Assembly (NCBI GenBank): GCA_002401365.1
Contig: NVSW01000049.1
Span: forward strand, 1-23,403
Direction of reading: 5' to 3'
Source of the DNA: Piscirickettsiaceae bacterium
GTDB lineage: Bacteria > Pseudomonadota > Gammaproteobacteria > Methylococcales > Cycloclasticaceae
Length of the DNA stretch: 23,403 bases
Shown: piece by piece, positions 6,401 to 13,875 of the stretch
Layout: every line of letters begins with the position of its first letter
How positions within the stretch are numbered: position 1 is the first letter of the stretch
The notes under the pieces: generated by a model
What the model was told of the DNA's origin: nothing
The model's input: only the letters and a program-made list of their open reading frames with translations
Databases searched by the model: none
Position numbers and translations under genes: made by a program

Positions 6401-7935
6401 TTGAGGCCTGCAAACAAATTAAGAAAACAGAAGCCGGTAAAGACGTTCCAATTCTCATCACGACGGCGTTGGAAAGCGAAAAATCTGTAGAGCTGGCTTA
6501 TCAAAGTGGCGCGGCAGACTTTATTCCTAAGCCAATTAATCTGTCGGTGTTAAGACAACGTGTTAGGCGCTTACTAGAAAAGCAAAATGCAGATAATCAT
6601 GTGCAAAAACTAGCCTATAAAGATGGTTTAACCGGGTTGCCAAATAGAACTGCCTTTGTTGAACGATTCCAGCAGGAACTAGAGCATTCACAACGTAATA
6701 ATGCCAATTTAGCTGTTTTCTTTATTGATATTGATCGGTTTAAAAACATTAATGATAGCCTAGGACATGAGGCAGGCGATATCTTGCTAAAAGCAATGGC
6801 GGGTAGGTTGTCGAGTTGTATTCGTAGCGGTGATGTTATCGCCCGTCTTGGTGGTGATGAGTTCGTGGTATTGCTGAGTAATGTTGAAGATAGCAGTACC
6901 GCAGAAAAGATAGCTGAATCAATGTTATTGGCACTTAAGGAGCCGTTTAATATTACCAACAATGAGATTGTTGTGGGTATCAGTATTGGTATTTCCATGT
7001 GCCCATATGACGGTGTGTCTAAAGATGATTTGTTGAAACACGCCGATACAGCAATGTATAAAGCTAAAGCCTCAGGCCGAAATACCTATCGTTTTTATAC
7101 CCAAGAGATGAGTGAGGTTCTTGAGGAAAGAATGCTGATCGAATCAGACCTTAGGAAAGTAATTGGTAGCGATGAATTATCGCTGTATTTTCAACCCAAG
7201 CAAGACACTATAACAGGGCAGGTTATTGGTTCTGAGGCATTAATACGCTGGCAACACACCATTCGTGGCTTGATATCGCCCGCAGAATTTGTACCCATCG
7301 CAGAGGAGATGGGCATTATTAAAGAAATTGGCTTGTGGGTGTTAGAAACTGCTTGTAAAACAATCAAGCAATGGCAAGACGATTTTGCCTATCAAGGTAC
7401 CGTTGCTGTTAATGTCTCTGCAGTGCAAATGGCCGACGAGGATTTTGTTGCAGATGTTCAACGTTGCTTGGATAAGTTTCAGTTAGAGCCTTGCTATTTA
7501 GAGCTAGAGGTAACAGAAACAGTGGTGTTAGAAAATATAGAGGCGATGCTCGAAAAATTACATCAAATCAAACGAATGGGTGTGAGTTTGTCTATAGATG
7601 ACTTTGGTACGGGGTATTCATCGTTTAGCTATATTAAGCAATTACCGGCAGAAACTCTGAAGCTTGATATGGAATTTATTAAAGATATTCCTGAAAATAA
7701 AGCAGATATGGCGGTTGTAGATGGGATGATTGTATTGGCACACAACTTAGGAATGAAAGTGGTTGCAGAAGGGGTTGAAACACAACAACAATACGATTTC
7801 TTAGCAGAACATAAATGCGACCTTGTTCAGGGCTATCTTATCGACAAACCATTGCCGGAAGATATTTTTGTACAAAAATACGTAATGCCTAGTGATGAGC
7901 AGTCAGTTCGTGCGGTAAATTTAGTTGCCAAATAG
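3469..7935 (+). CDS. hybrid sensor kinase/phosphorelay fused to receiver-GGDEF-EAL
   Basis: This 1488-aa inner-membrane signalling protein has a GacS/BarA-like front. TM1 is at about 17-37, then a periplasmic sensor region of about 127 residues, TM2 about 165-187 and HAMP about 188-240. HisKA carries SHEIRTP (His266). The HATPase shows the N box NLLNNAIKF (379-387), DTGIGI (415-420) and GGTGLGL (444-450). A receiver-like domain (503-625) is degenerate: Asn557 replaces the phospho-Asp and the acidic pair is lost. Receiver 2 (about 651-766) has Asp656/657, Asp700 and Lys753. HPt has AHKLKGSS (His846). Receiver 3 (about 919-1036) has Asp925/926, Asp969 and Lys1021. GGDEF is intact (1128-1132), with an RxxD inhibitory site at 1119-1122. 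EAL has Glu1256, Asn1315, Glu1347, DDFGTG (1377-1382), Lys1398, Glu1434 and Gln1454. All catalytic residues look present, so it may both make and break c-di-GMP. An in-frame TAA directly before the ATG fixes the start; the Shine-Dalgarno is weak. Confidence 0.95.
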   Translation: MIRRASKKGFEAQLTLYFLVGILLLAIVSSAVISFITYERERDAYIKHGEQVADTLIEQSKINYSGTVEELLSYTVKSVLQLYGVEKVVAFDPNYRQFFSIKNAKDLPVINGWQGRIGLKSEYVRETDEGFYYIVPIVSDDAKTVMAYVMVILDKSTLFNYVWKIFFTNLGVVIVLALVLWLSLGVVIRRLTGPLERFSATMNRAASGVEDIRTNYDNFTELSQMSEAFNQMMVVIEERKEHLEISRDKALQVAKIKSDFAANVSHEIRTPLNGILGMVNLLKEMGLPKHQHEYLEVASKSGDALLQMINDVLDFSKVESGQYELDMSKIDLNPFLEQIALLYAERVQVKGLELCLDLPVGATNLVKGDATRIRQIIGNLLNNAIKFTQTGHITISTKLLSSVANNAMVEISVTDTGIGIPEQAINRIFQPFGQVSAEISNDYGGTGLGLTIVDQMVELMGGTISVTSVVGEGSCFKIVLPMTLVDKPVDEPSENDGLLDGKRVLLIEPFMETAKYLQEIFQHWNIECVVVGGYTEAIAMLNLDIPNNNAPDICLFNADYAEGELGEFLAVCENHQGSSPLHVVPMLRFGSKFSPPLGVKVDFDATIDRPIRFDKLKHTLIDLLLDKKQIVQAVQEEVETTPAIKRLQNLTVLVVDDNATNLMVAAAMLKELGVIADCVKDGQQALDSFVKEQQDLILMDCNMPVMNGYEATEAIRALGDTVKQPVIIALTAKDKESELEQCITVGMDGYLLKPFQLAGLLEKLQDNLSADKFSQQLDATNHKVAANSNEDNGAIAESIFSTLVVCTGDGIQNIVKSYLVDTPIYMVTLIAAMEAGDVASCLDLAHKLKGSSRNLGAVGIVSICREIEAEWSKDVVERAAVSSFSERLQIEFPRVESYLNSQMDKMLPEQNNEIKRSKEVILVVDDDQSTRMTVCSVLEREGYQVEHGVNGREAIKLFEMLRPNVVIMDAMMPIIDGFEACKQIKKTEAGKDVPILITTALESEKSVELAYQSGAADFIPKPINLSVLRQRVRRLLEKQNADNHVQKLAYKDGLTGLPNRTAFVERFQQELEHSQRNNANLAVFFIDIDRFKNINDSLGHEAGDILLKAMAGRLSSCIRSGDVIARLGGDEFVVLLSNVEDSSTAEKIAESMLLALKEPFNITNNEIVVGISIGISMCPYDGVSKDDLLKHADTAMYKAKASGRNTYRFYTQEMSEVLEERMLIESDLRKVIGSDELSLYFQPKQDTITGQVIGSEALIRWQHTIRGLISPAEFVPIAEEMGIIKEIGLWVLETACKTIKQWQDDFAYQGTVAVNVSAVQMADEDFVADVQRCLDKFQLEPCYLELEVTETVVLENIEAMLEKLHQIKRMGVSLSIDDFGTGYSSFSYIKQLPAETLKLDMEFIKDIPENKADMAVVDGMIVLAHNLGMKVVAEGVETQQQYDFLAEHKCDLVQGYLIDKPLPEDIFVQKYVMPSDEQSVRAVNLVAK

Positions 7936-8025
7936 ATAACGTTTGTTTCCGTAACACCCTCTTTTTATGACAACACCACTGTAGGTCGGTTATCCTAGCA
8001 ACCTTATTGTTGTTAAGAGTTTCTA

Positions 8026-8592
8026 GTGCACGTTATATATTTACATGGTTTTTGCAGTTCCGTTCAATCGTTTAAGGCTCAGTTGGTTAAGCAAGCGATA
8101 GAAGCCCAACTTGAACATTCAATTTTTTTGATCGACTTGCCACACTTGCCAGCACAAGCTATATCCTTAATTGAAGCTCATATTGACACCCTTGGGGATG
8201 CTGAATGGGGCGTTATTGGTAGCTCTTTAGGCGGTTATTATGCGACGTATTTGGCGCAAAAGTACCAAATAAAAGCAGTGCTCATTAATCCAGCGGTAAG
8301 GGCGTATGTGTTATTAGAGCAATTACTCGGGAAAAATAAAAATTATCATTCAGGTGAGGTTTTTGAGCTAACGGCGACTCATCTGTTGCAGCTAAAGCAG
8401 CTATATGTGCCGGTGATATCAACACCACAAAACCTGCTGCTACTGACTCAAACCGGTGATGAGGTGTTGGACTACCGCGAGGGCATTGAGTATTACAAAC
8501 GAGCAAAGCAAGTGATTATAGAAGGCGGGAACCACGGTTTTGACGACTACGCAGATTATTTACAACAAACATTTACTCACCTATTAGGTTAA
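8026..8592 (+). CDS. yqiA: YqiA/YcfP-type esterase (alpha/beta hydrolase)
   Basis: This 188-aa cytosolic serine esterase of the YqiA family cleaves acyl-CoA and short aryl esters in the E. coli homologue; its physiological substrate is unknown. The N-terminal strand leads into the oxyanion motif LHGF (6-9). The nucleophile elbow is GSSLGG (65-70, Ser67), followed by INPAV (87-91). The acid is in TGDEVLDY (Asp145) and the His in GGNHGFDDY (His170), giving a complete triad and a typical length. The start is GTG at 8026, giving MHVIYLHGF, which matches the family N-terminus. A weak AAGAG lies upstream. In enterobacteria yqiA sits beside parE; here it leads a cluster with DUF2797, CinA-like and uup, with 3 bases to the next gene. 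Confidence 0.88.
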   Translation: MHVIYLHGFCSSVQSFKAQLVKQAIEAQLEHSIFLIDLPHLPAQAISLIEAHIDTLGDAEWGVIGSSLGGYYATYLAQKYQIKAVLINPAVRAYVLLEQLLGKNKNYHSGEVFELTATHLLQLKQLYVPVISTPQNLLLLTQTGDEVLDYREGIEYYKRAKQVIIEGGNHGFDDYADYLQQTFTHLLG

Positions 8593-8595
8593 AAG

Positions 8596-9414
8596 ATGAC
8601 AGAAGGGCATATAAAAAAAATGCAGGCGGTTCTTGCTGACCCCGTGCAATATTCACTACCAATTGGTGATGAGCTGATCGGCTTAAATCAGTTTCTTGGT
8701 AAGACTATTAAGTTATCTCACACAGGAGAGATTCACTGTTCCAACTGTGGCAAAAGAACGAAAAAGAGCTACAGCCAGGGTTTTTGCTATGTATGTATGA
8801 CCAAGCTCGCTCAATGTGACCTTTGCATTATGAAACCAGAAACGTGTCACTATCATTTGGGCACCTGCCGTGAGCCTTCGTGGGGCGAGCAGTTTTGTTT
8901 TCAAGATCATATTGTTTATTTGGCTAATTCATCAGGCATAAAAGTGGGTATAACGCGGCACACGCAAGTGCCGACCCGTTGGATTGACCAAGGTGCAACG
9001 CAGGCGTTGCCAATTTTTAAGGTAAAAACGCGGTTGCAATCTGGCATGGTAGAAATGGCGCTTAAAAAATACGTGGCAGATAAAACCAATTGGCGAAAAA
9101 TGTTGCAGGGGCAAGCTGAAGAAAAACAAATGTTTGTCGAGAGAGATGCCTTATTGGAACAAGCTAGTGAAGAACTTACGACGTTGCAGAATGAGCACGA
9201 AGAAGGGCAAATTGAATTGCTGCCCGATGCCCAGGTGGTAAACATACATTACCCAGTGCTCGAATACCCACTAAAAGTATCATCACTAAATTTTGATAAA
9301 ACTCCCGAAATAGAAGGGCAACTATTAGGCATAAAAGGCCAGTATCTTATATTTGATAAAGGCGTGCTAAACCTTCGTAAATTCACCAGCTATAACCTTG
9401 CCTTCGATGGATAA
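8596..9414 (+). CDS. DUF2797 zinc-ribbon protein, GIY-YIG-like core
   Basis: This 272-aa protein has no assigned function, but I recognise the DUF2797 family. Its N-terminal third is cysteine-rich: CSNC (48-51) and CYVC (64-67) form a zinc ribbon, and Cys74, Cys77, Cys84, Cys91 and Cys101 follow. The next stretch, VYLA (107-110), GIKVGITR (114-121), PTRWIDQGA (126-134) and Glu153, has the spacing of a GIY-YIG nuclease fold, with Arg121 and Glu153 as possible catalytic residues. That resemblance is my inference. The last 100 residues form a beta-rich tail. It starts 3 bases after yqiA and its stop overlaps the start of the CinA-like gene by 8 bases, so translation is probably coupled. A nucleic-acid role would fit the zinc ribbon. 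Confidence 0.8.
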   Translation: MTEGHIKKMQAVLADPVQYSLPIGDELIGLNQFLGKTIKLSHTGEIHCSNCGKRTKKSYSQGFCYVCMTKLAQCDLCIMKPETCHYHLGTCREPSWGEQFCFQDHIVYLANSSGIKVGITRHTQVPTRWIDQGATQALPIFKVKTRLQSGMVEMALKKYVADKTNWRKMLQGQAEEKQMFVERDALLEQASEELTTLQNEHEEGQIELLPDAQVVNIHYPVLEYPLKVSSLNFDKTPEIEGQLLGIKGQYLIFDKGVLNLRKFTSYNLAFDG

Positions 9415-10615
9415 CAATAAACGCCCGACAGCTGTTATATTTTCACAGGGTGATGAGGTTATCACTGGCGCCACGGTTGATACTAACGCAGCATTTTTAG
9501 CTGATAAATGCCGCTTATTAGGCTTTGATATTATCCGCCATATAACCGTTGCAGATGATATGGATGTGCTGGTGCAGACTCTGCAAGATATCGATCAAAT
9601 TGCTGACATGTGTTTGTGTACAGGGGGCTTAGGCCCAACACAAGACGACTTAACAACAGAAGCGTTTGCCAAAGCGTTTGATGTGCCTCTGGTATTTGAT
9701 GAAACGGCCTATCAAATGATGGCGAAATTTTTTACTCAGTTGAACCTTACCATGCCTGAGGTAAACCGAAAACAGGCCTACTTGCCAGCAAAAGCAACGC
9801 GAATAGATAACCATTGGGGTACGGCAGCAGGGTTTGTGAGCGATGGGCATCGCTGCCGGTTTTATTGTATGCCAGGCGTACCTTATGAAATGGAAAACAT
9901 GCTCAGTACATTTGTGTTGCAGGACTTACAACAACATTTTAGCATTGCCCCAACTCGTTTGGTTACCCTCAGGACGATGGGAATGGGTGAATCAACGATT
10001 CAACAAAAAATAAACGAGCTCAATATTCCAGCGGAGGTTCGTATTAGCTTTCGTGCGGGCTTGCCAGAAAATGAATTGAAACTGACGTTCCCCCACGCAT
10101 ATGATGAGCAACAACTTCTACAATGTGTTGACCGGGTAAAGCAGGCGTTGGGAGAGGCTGTTTATGCTATTGATGGTTTGGGCCAGTCGGTAGTGAGCTT
10201 GGCCGATTGTGTGGATCAGTTAATGCGAGCAAAAGGGTTGTCTTTAACAGCACTAGAAACACTCTCACAAGGCGGTTTTGCAAAACAATGCCAAGCTGAT
10301 TGGTTGCGACAAACGTACATCTACCCCGTTGTCGATAATGTGGCTAATGACTTTGCATTTCAACATCGGGGTGTCAATGAAACCACATCCTTGGCGATAG
10401 CAAACCAATTGCTGCTCAAGGCGCCAAGTGATATTGCTGTTGTACAACTATTCTGCGAAAACCAGCGAAGTGAGGTAGATATATATACTTCGGTAGTTAG
10501 CTCGCATGGTTCCCTGTCCACTACTAGAAGCCTTACGGGGCGTCTGCAGCGAATACAAATAAACGCTGCAGCGGCCTGTTTAAACTTACTTAGAAAACAC
10601 CTTTTAACGTTATAA
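9407..10615 (+). CDS. CinA-like protein, YfaY type, degraded amidase domain
   Basis: The protein has two parts. The N-terminal domain (about 7-175) is a MoCF_biosynth fold as in CinA: SQGDEVITG (13-21), TGGLGPTQDD (72-81) and PGVPYEM (156-162) are intact, as in CinA enzymes that hydrolyse ADP-ribose or pyridine-nucleotide derivatives. The C-terminal region (about 264-402) occupies the place of the nicotinamide-mononucleotide amidase. Where the catalytic motif should read ESCTGG it has ETLSQGG (284-290), and the following GPGG-type loop is not recognisable. Amidase activity is therefore unlikely, as in E. coli YfaY. I prefer ATG 9407 over the in-frame TTG 9398, because ATG overlaps the DUF2797 stop and no Shine-Dalgarno favours TTG. 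A two-base gap separates it from uup. Confidence 0.85.
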   Translation: MDNNKRPTAVIFSQGDEVITGATVDTNAAFLADKCRLLGFDIIRHITVADDMDVLVQTLQDIDQIADMCLCTGGLGPTQDDLTTEAFAKAFDVPLVFDETAYQMMAKFFTQLNLTMPEVNRKQAYLPAKATRIDNHWGTAAGFVSDGHRCRFYCMPGVPYEMENMLSTFVLQDLQQHFSIAPTRLVTLRTMGMGESTIQQKINELNIPAEVRISFRAGLPENELKLTFPHAYDEQQLLQCVDRVKQALGEAVYAIDGLGQSVVSLADCVDQLMRAKGLSLTALETLSQGGFAKQCQADWLRQTYIYPVVDNVANDFAFQHRGVNETTSLAIANQLLLKAPSDIAVVQLFCENQRSEVDIYTSVVSSHGSLSTTRSLTGRLQRIQINAAAACLNLLRKHLLTL

Positions 10616-10617
10616 AG

Positions 10618-12492
10618 ATGCCATTAATTAAACTCAGTAACGTCAGCATTGCTTTCGGTATGAAACCCGTATTGGATCAGGTCGAATTGCAAATAGATGA
10701 ACAAGAACGAATCGGCCTAATTGGGCGCAACGGCGAAGGAAAGTCGACCTTGCTAAAGGTGATGGCTGAGACAATACAGCCGGACTCTGGCCAACTCTGG
10801 AAACAAGCCGGTGTAGTAGTGGCTACATTAGAGCAGTCGCCAGAATTACCTGCTGCAAGCACCGTATACGAAGCAGTAGCCGATGCCCTCGGTGACGTCG
10901 GCCATGTGATCGCAAAATATCACGATTTATTGCTGGACCCCAATGTAGATTTGGACGTGCTTGGTAAGGTACAGCACCAGCTTGAGGTGCTAGATGGTTG
11001 GTCCTTACAGCAGCGCATAGAATCGGTGTTGAGCAGGCTCAGTTTGCCCGCGGAAAAAAACATAAATGAACTATCTGGTGGCTGGAAACGACGTGTTGGT
11101 TTGGCCCGTGCTTTGGTCGTAGAGCCTGATGTGTTGTTGTTAGATGAACCGACAAACCATTTGGACATGGAAACCATTGTTTGGCTAGAAAAACAGCTCG
11201 AAAATTTTCATGGGGCGGTGGTTTGTATAACCCATGACCGTGTTTTTTTACAAAATATCGCTAAGCGTATTATCGAAATAGATAGAGGGCAATTAACCAG
11301 TTGGTCTTGTAGTTATGAACAATACCTTGATCGTAAAGCAGCGGCGCTGGAATCTGAAGCGAAAACCCATGCCGAGTTTGATAAAAAACTAGCACGCGAA
11401 GAAGTGTGGATACGGCAAGGTATTAAGGCACGAAGAACGCGTAACGAAGGGCGCGTTCGTGCACTAGAGCAACTACGTCGCCAACGTGCGGAGCGTCGAG
11501 GTTTAGCGGGCCCAGCGAAGCTTGAAATAGAAAAAGGTGAAAAGTCAGGCAAGTTAGTAATAGAGGCAGAAAATATTTGTGTGGCATATGAAGGTCGACG
11601 CATGGTGCACGACTTTTCTTGCCGCTTAATGCGCGGTGATCGTGTTGGTTTGGTTGGCCCCAATGGCATCGGAAAAAGCACCTTGATTAAAGCGTTGCTA
11701 CAAGAGATAGCGCTTGACTCGGGCGCAGTAAAACATGGTACAAAATTAAAAGTCGCCTATTTTGATCAGCATCGTGAGGCCTTAGACCTTGAAAAAACAG
11801 TTATTGATCTAGTGTCGGATGGCCGTGAAAGCATCACCATCAATGGTAGAGACAGGCATATCATCAGTTACCTTGGCGACTTTTTGTTTGCCCCCGAAAG
11901 AGCGCGTTCACCAGCAAAAGTACTATCAGGTGGGGAGCGTAACCGAATTCTGTTGGCTAAATTATTCAGCAAACCGACTAACTTTATTGTTATGGATGAA
12001 CCAACGAATGACCTTGATGTAGAGACATTAGAGTTATTAGAAGAATTACTTATGGAATACGATGGCACGTTAATTTTGGTAAGCCATGATCGTAAGTTTT
12101 TGGAAAATGTAGCCACAAGCTTCTGGTTCTTTGGGGGCGATGGAAAAATAACTGAATACGTGGGTGAAATACCCAATTGGACGCAGCTAATTAAAGATAA
12201 GGTAGCGGAAGAATCAACCAAAAAAAATACAGCTAAGAGCAAGTCCGGCGTTACTAAAGCACCAAAATCAGCATTAAGTTTTAAACAAAAAAAAGAACTG
12301 GATGAATTGCCACAGCGTATCGAAGGTTTAGAAAGCGAGTTAGCCGCTTTACACCAACTAACTGGCACAGCAGAGTTTCACGCTAATGATCGTGAAACGA
12401 TTCAATTGAAAATGAATGAATTAGCGGCTGTTGATAAACAACTCCAAGAAAAATATCAACGCTGGGATGAGCTAGAGGCAATATCACAATAA
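10618..12492 (+). CDS. uup: ABC-F family ATPase Uup
   Basis: This is a 624-aa soluble protein with two ABC ATPase domains and no membrane segments. ABC-F proteins act on ribosomes. Uup is also tied to transposon precise excision and replication/repair phenotypes in E. coli, and binds DNA through its C-terminal coiled coil. Domain 1 has Walker A GRNGEGKST (36-44), signature LSGGW (152-156) and Walker B LLLDEPTNHLD (Asp176/Glu177). The inter-domain linker carries the Uup-type EEVWIRQGIKARRTRNEGR stretch. Domain 2 has GPNGIGKST (347-355), LSGGERNR (436-443) and MDEPTNDLD (Asp460/Glu461). A Lys-rich linker leads to a helical hairpin (about 560-624) matching the Uup C-terminal domain. It is the last gene of the yqiA cluster, and no terminator is evident before the tRNA promoter. 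Confidence 0.95.
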   Translation: MPLIKLSNVSIAFGMKPVLDQVELQIDEQERIGLIGRNGEGKSTLLKVMAETIQPDSGQLWKQAGVVVATLEQSPELPAASTVYEAVADALGDVGHVIAKYHDLLLDPNVDLDVLGKVQHQLEVLDGWSLQQRIESVLSRLSLPAEKNINELSGGWKRRVGLARALVVEPDVLLLDEPTNHLDMETIVWLEKQLENFHGAVVCITHDRVFLQNIAKRIIEIDRGQLTSWSCSYEQYLDRKAAALESEAKTHAEFDKKLAREEVWIRQGIKARRTRNEGRVRALEQLRRQRAERRGLAGPAKLEIEKGEKSGKLVIEAENICVAYEGRRMVHDFSCRLMRGDRVGLVGPNGIGKSTLIKALLQEIALDSGAVKHGTKLKVAYFDQHREALDLEKTVIDLVSDGRESITINGRDRHIISYLGDFLFAPERARSPAKVLSGGERNRILLAKLFSKPTNFIVMDEPTNDLDVETLELLEELLMEYDGTLILVSHDRKFLENVATSFWFFGGDGKITEYVGEIPNWTQLIKDKVAEESTKKNTAKSKSGVTKAPKSALSFKQKKELDELPQRIEGLESELAALHQLTGTAEFHANDRETIQLKMNELAAVDKQLQEKYQRWDELEAISQ

Positions 12493-12515
12493 ACTGGTGT
12501 GTAAAAAGCAATAGC

Positions 12516-12524
12516 TGATATAAT
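12516..12524 (+). promoter_or_regulatory. extended -10 promoter of tRNA-Ser
   Basis: TGATATAAT is a perfect extended -10 element (TG-n-TATAAT) placed 48 bases before the mature tRNA. The -35 region opposite (around 12496-12502) is poor, which is usual for extended -10 promoters. Confidence 0.65.
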
Positions 12525-12572
12525 TCAACGCCTAAAAACACAGGCCAATCGTGTGTGTTTTCAAAATCATTT

Positions 12573-12660
12573 GGAGAGATGTCAGAGTGGCCGAATGAGC
12601 ACGCTTGGAAAGCGTGTGTACCGTAAGGTACCGAGGGTTCGAATCCCTCTCTCTCCACCA
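12573..12660 (+). tRNA. tRNA-Ser (GGA anticodon)
   Basis: This 88-base class II tRNA has an encoded CCA end. The acceptor stem GGAGAGA pairs with TCTCTCC before CCA. The anticodon loop TTGGAAA carries GGA (12607-12609) and reads UCC/UCU codons. The variable arm around 12618-12632 (gtaccgtaaggtac) forms the long hairpin expected of serine tRNAs. The T arm is GAGGG TTCGAAT CCCTC. It has its own promoter just upstream, and no integrase gene or repeated 3' end (att site) was seen near it. Confidence 0.97.
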
Positions 12661-12684
12661 TTTTAAAAGCAGTACTGCTTCCGT

Positions 12685-13875
12685 CTATCCAGATGCCCCA
12701 TCAACTCTTGGTTTTGTTAAAAGTGGGTAATTAATACCAACAAATAACGCAAAACTCACTAGCCAAAGTAATTGTGCTATAAAAACCAGTTGGGTATAAA
12801 AGCCACCTGCAAATAGGGGTAAAAATACTCGACATATCACGCCCAGTAATAGTAGCCATTGCGCGATAGCTAGCCATCGAGAGGCTTGCTTAACACCTCT
12901 GCCTGTATGCCCCAAAGTGACGCGAGACATCATCGAAAGGGTCATTAAGCCAAACCCGCCAATGGTGATTGAATGAAGAGCCAATGAGGGTGTCAAAACA
13001 TCAATATAGGGTATTAAGGCAAATAATAGAAACCCAAGAGTGATAAAAACAAAGGCGCTGTATAAACCCCATAACAGCGGAACGCTCCATATCTGTTTGG
13101 TATGCCAATTGTATAAACGGACGCTGGATAATACAAAAAGGCCGCCAGCTAAGTAGCTGCTAAGGGTCCTATCTTTAATAAATACCTCAGTGATAGAGAA
13201 CGCTAAAAATGTGATTAATAGGGTAAGGTCTAGGAACGTAGAGTTTTTTATCTCAACAGGGTCGTCAATACCTTTTGAAATAAAAAAAGGTAGCACGCGG
13301 CGCCCTATGGTAAGAATTAATGCCAATAGTAAGAATGTTCCTCCATAAATTCCCCAATAAATGCCGTTGTTAACAATGCCAAATAAACCTAGATAAAATA
13401 GAGCGTTAAATACGGCTAATAGAAATATTTTAGACACAATGCCTGCTTGCCGCCATTGTTTGGCCTTTGCTATAGGCTGTAAAACGGCAATAAACAAATA
13501 CAAGTTAAAGCTTAAATCGAAAACAGCGGCGCCTATATAAAAATCAGATCCAATTAACATACAAATACGGGCTGCTAGCCACATTAGCAACAGTATTAAT
13601 AAAGGGTAATTTTGAATAGTTTGTTCGCCAGTCCAATTTTTAATAGCTGTCAATAAAAAACCAGAAATGGCAGCCATGGTGAAGCCGTATAGCATTTCGT
13701 GTGCATGCCAATAATGGCTGGCTAGGCGTCCCAGTGAAATCATCATCCCAAACTGATACATTGCCAGCCATAACAACATGCTGATGAATGAGAAAATACC
13801 AACGGCTAAAAAAAAGGGTCTAAAACCTAAAACAAAAATACTAAAGTTAGATACTTGGTTGTTGGGTGTGTTCAT
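12685..13875 (-). CDS. NnrS family membrane protein
   Basis: This polytopic inner-membrane protein of 396 aa has about 12 predicted helices. The NnrS family is haem- and copper-binding and is associated with nitric oxide metabolism and resistance to nitrosative stress. Signature stretches are GFRPFFL (17-23), WHAHEMLYGF (56-65, His57 and His59), SGFLLTAIKNWTG (71-83), GRRVLPFF (191-198), HSITIGGFG (301-309) and GHTGR (322-326). Conserved histidines at 54, 57, 59, 258, 301 and 323 are candidate metal ligands. No nor, nir or nnrR gene is nearby, so it is an orphan. It converges on tRNA-Ser with 24 bases between. No clear Shine-Dalgarno precedes the ATG, and I found no convincing FNR or NsrR operator in the 100 bases upstream. 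Confidence 0.9.
   Translation of the reverse strand: MNTPNNQVSNFSIFVLGFRPFFLAVGIFSFISMLLWLAMYQFGMMISLGRLASHYWHAHEMLYGFTMAAISGFLLTAIKNWTGEQTIQNYPLLILLLMWLAARICMLIGSDFYIGAAVFDLSFNLYLFIAVLQPIAKAKQWRQAGIVSKIFLLAVFNALFYLGLFGIVNNGIYWGIYGGTFLLLALILTIGRRVLPFFISKGIDDPVEIKNSTFLDLTLLITFLAFSITEVFIKDRTLSSYLAGGLFVLSSVRLYNWHTKQIWSVPLLWGLYSAFVFITLGFLLFALIPYIDVLTPSLALHSITIGGFGLMTLSMMSRVTLGHTGRGVKQASRWLAIAQWLLLLGVICRVFLPLFAGGFYTQLVFIAQLLWLVSFALFVGINYPLLTKPRVDGASG

Noticed and set aside
6615..6998. 127-codon minus-strand frame opposite the GGDEF domain
   Set aside because: Antisense of conserved GGDEF codons, no recognisable motif or ribosome-binding site.
11868..12368. 166-codon minus-strand frame opposite uup
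   Set aside because: Lies wholly opposite the conserved second ABC domain of uup; Ser/Asn-rich composition is typical of antisense translation, and no family is recognisable.
12383..12661. Minus-strand frame starting MVEREGFEPSVPYG
   Set aside because: It is the well-known false translation of the tRNA-Ser reverse complement running into uup.
12667..12680. Perfect 14-bp palindrome AAGCAGTACTGCTT between tRNA-Ser and the NnrS gene, considered as a terminator
   Set aside because: As RNA it gives only a 5-bp stem with a 4-base loop and just two further U after the stem on the minus strand; too weak to call.
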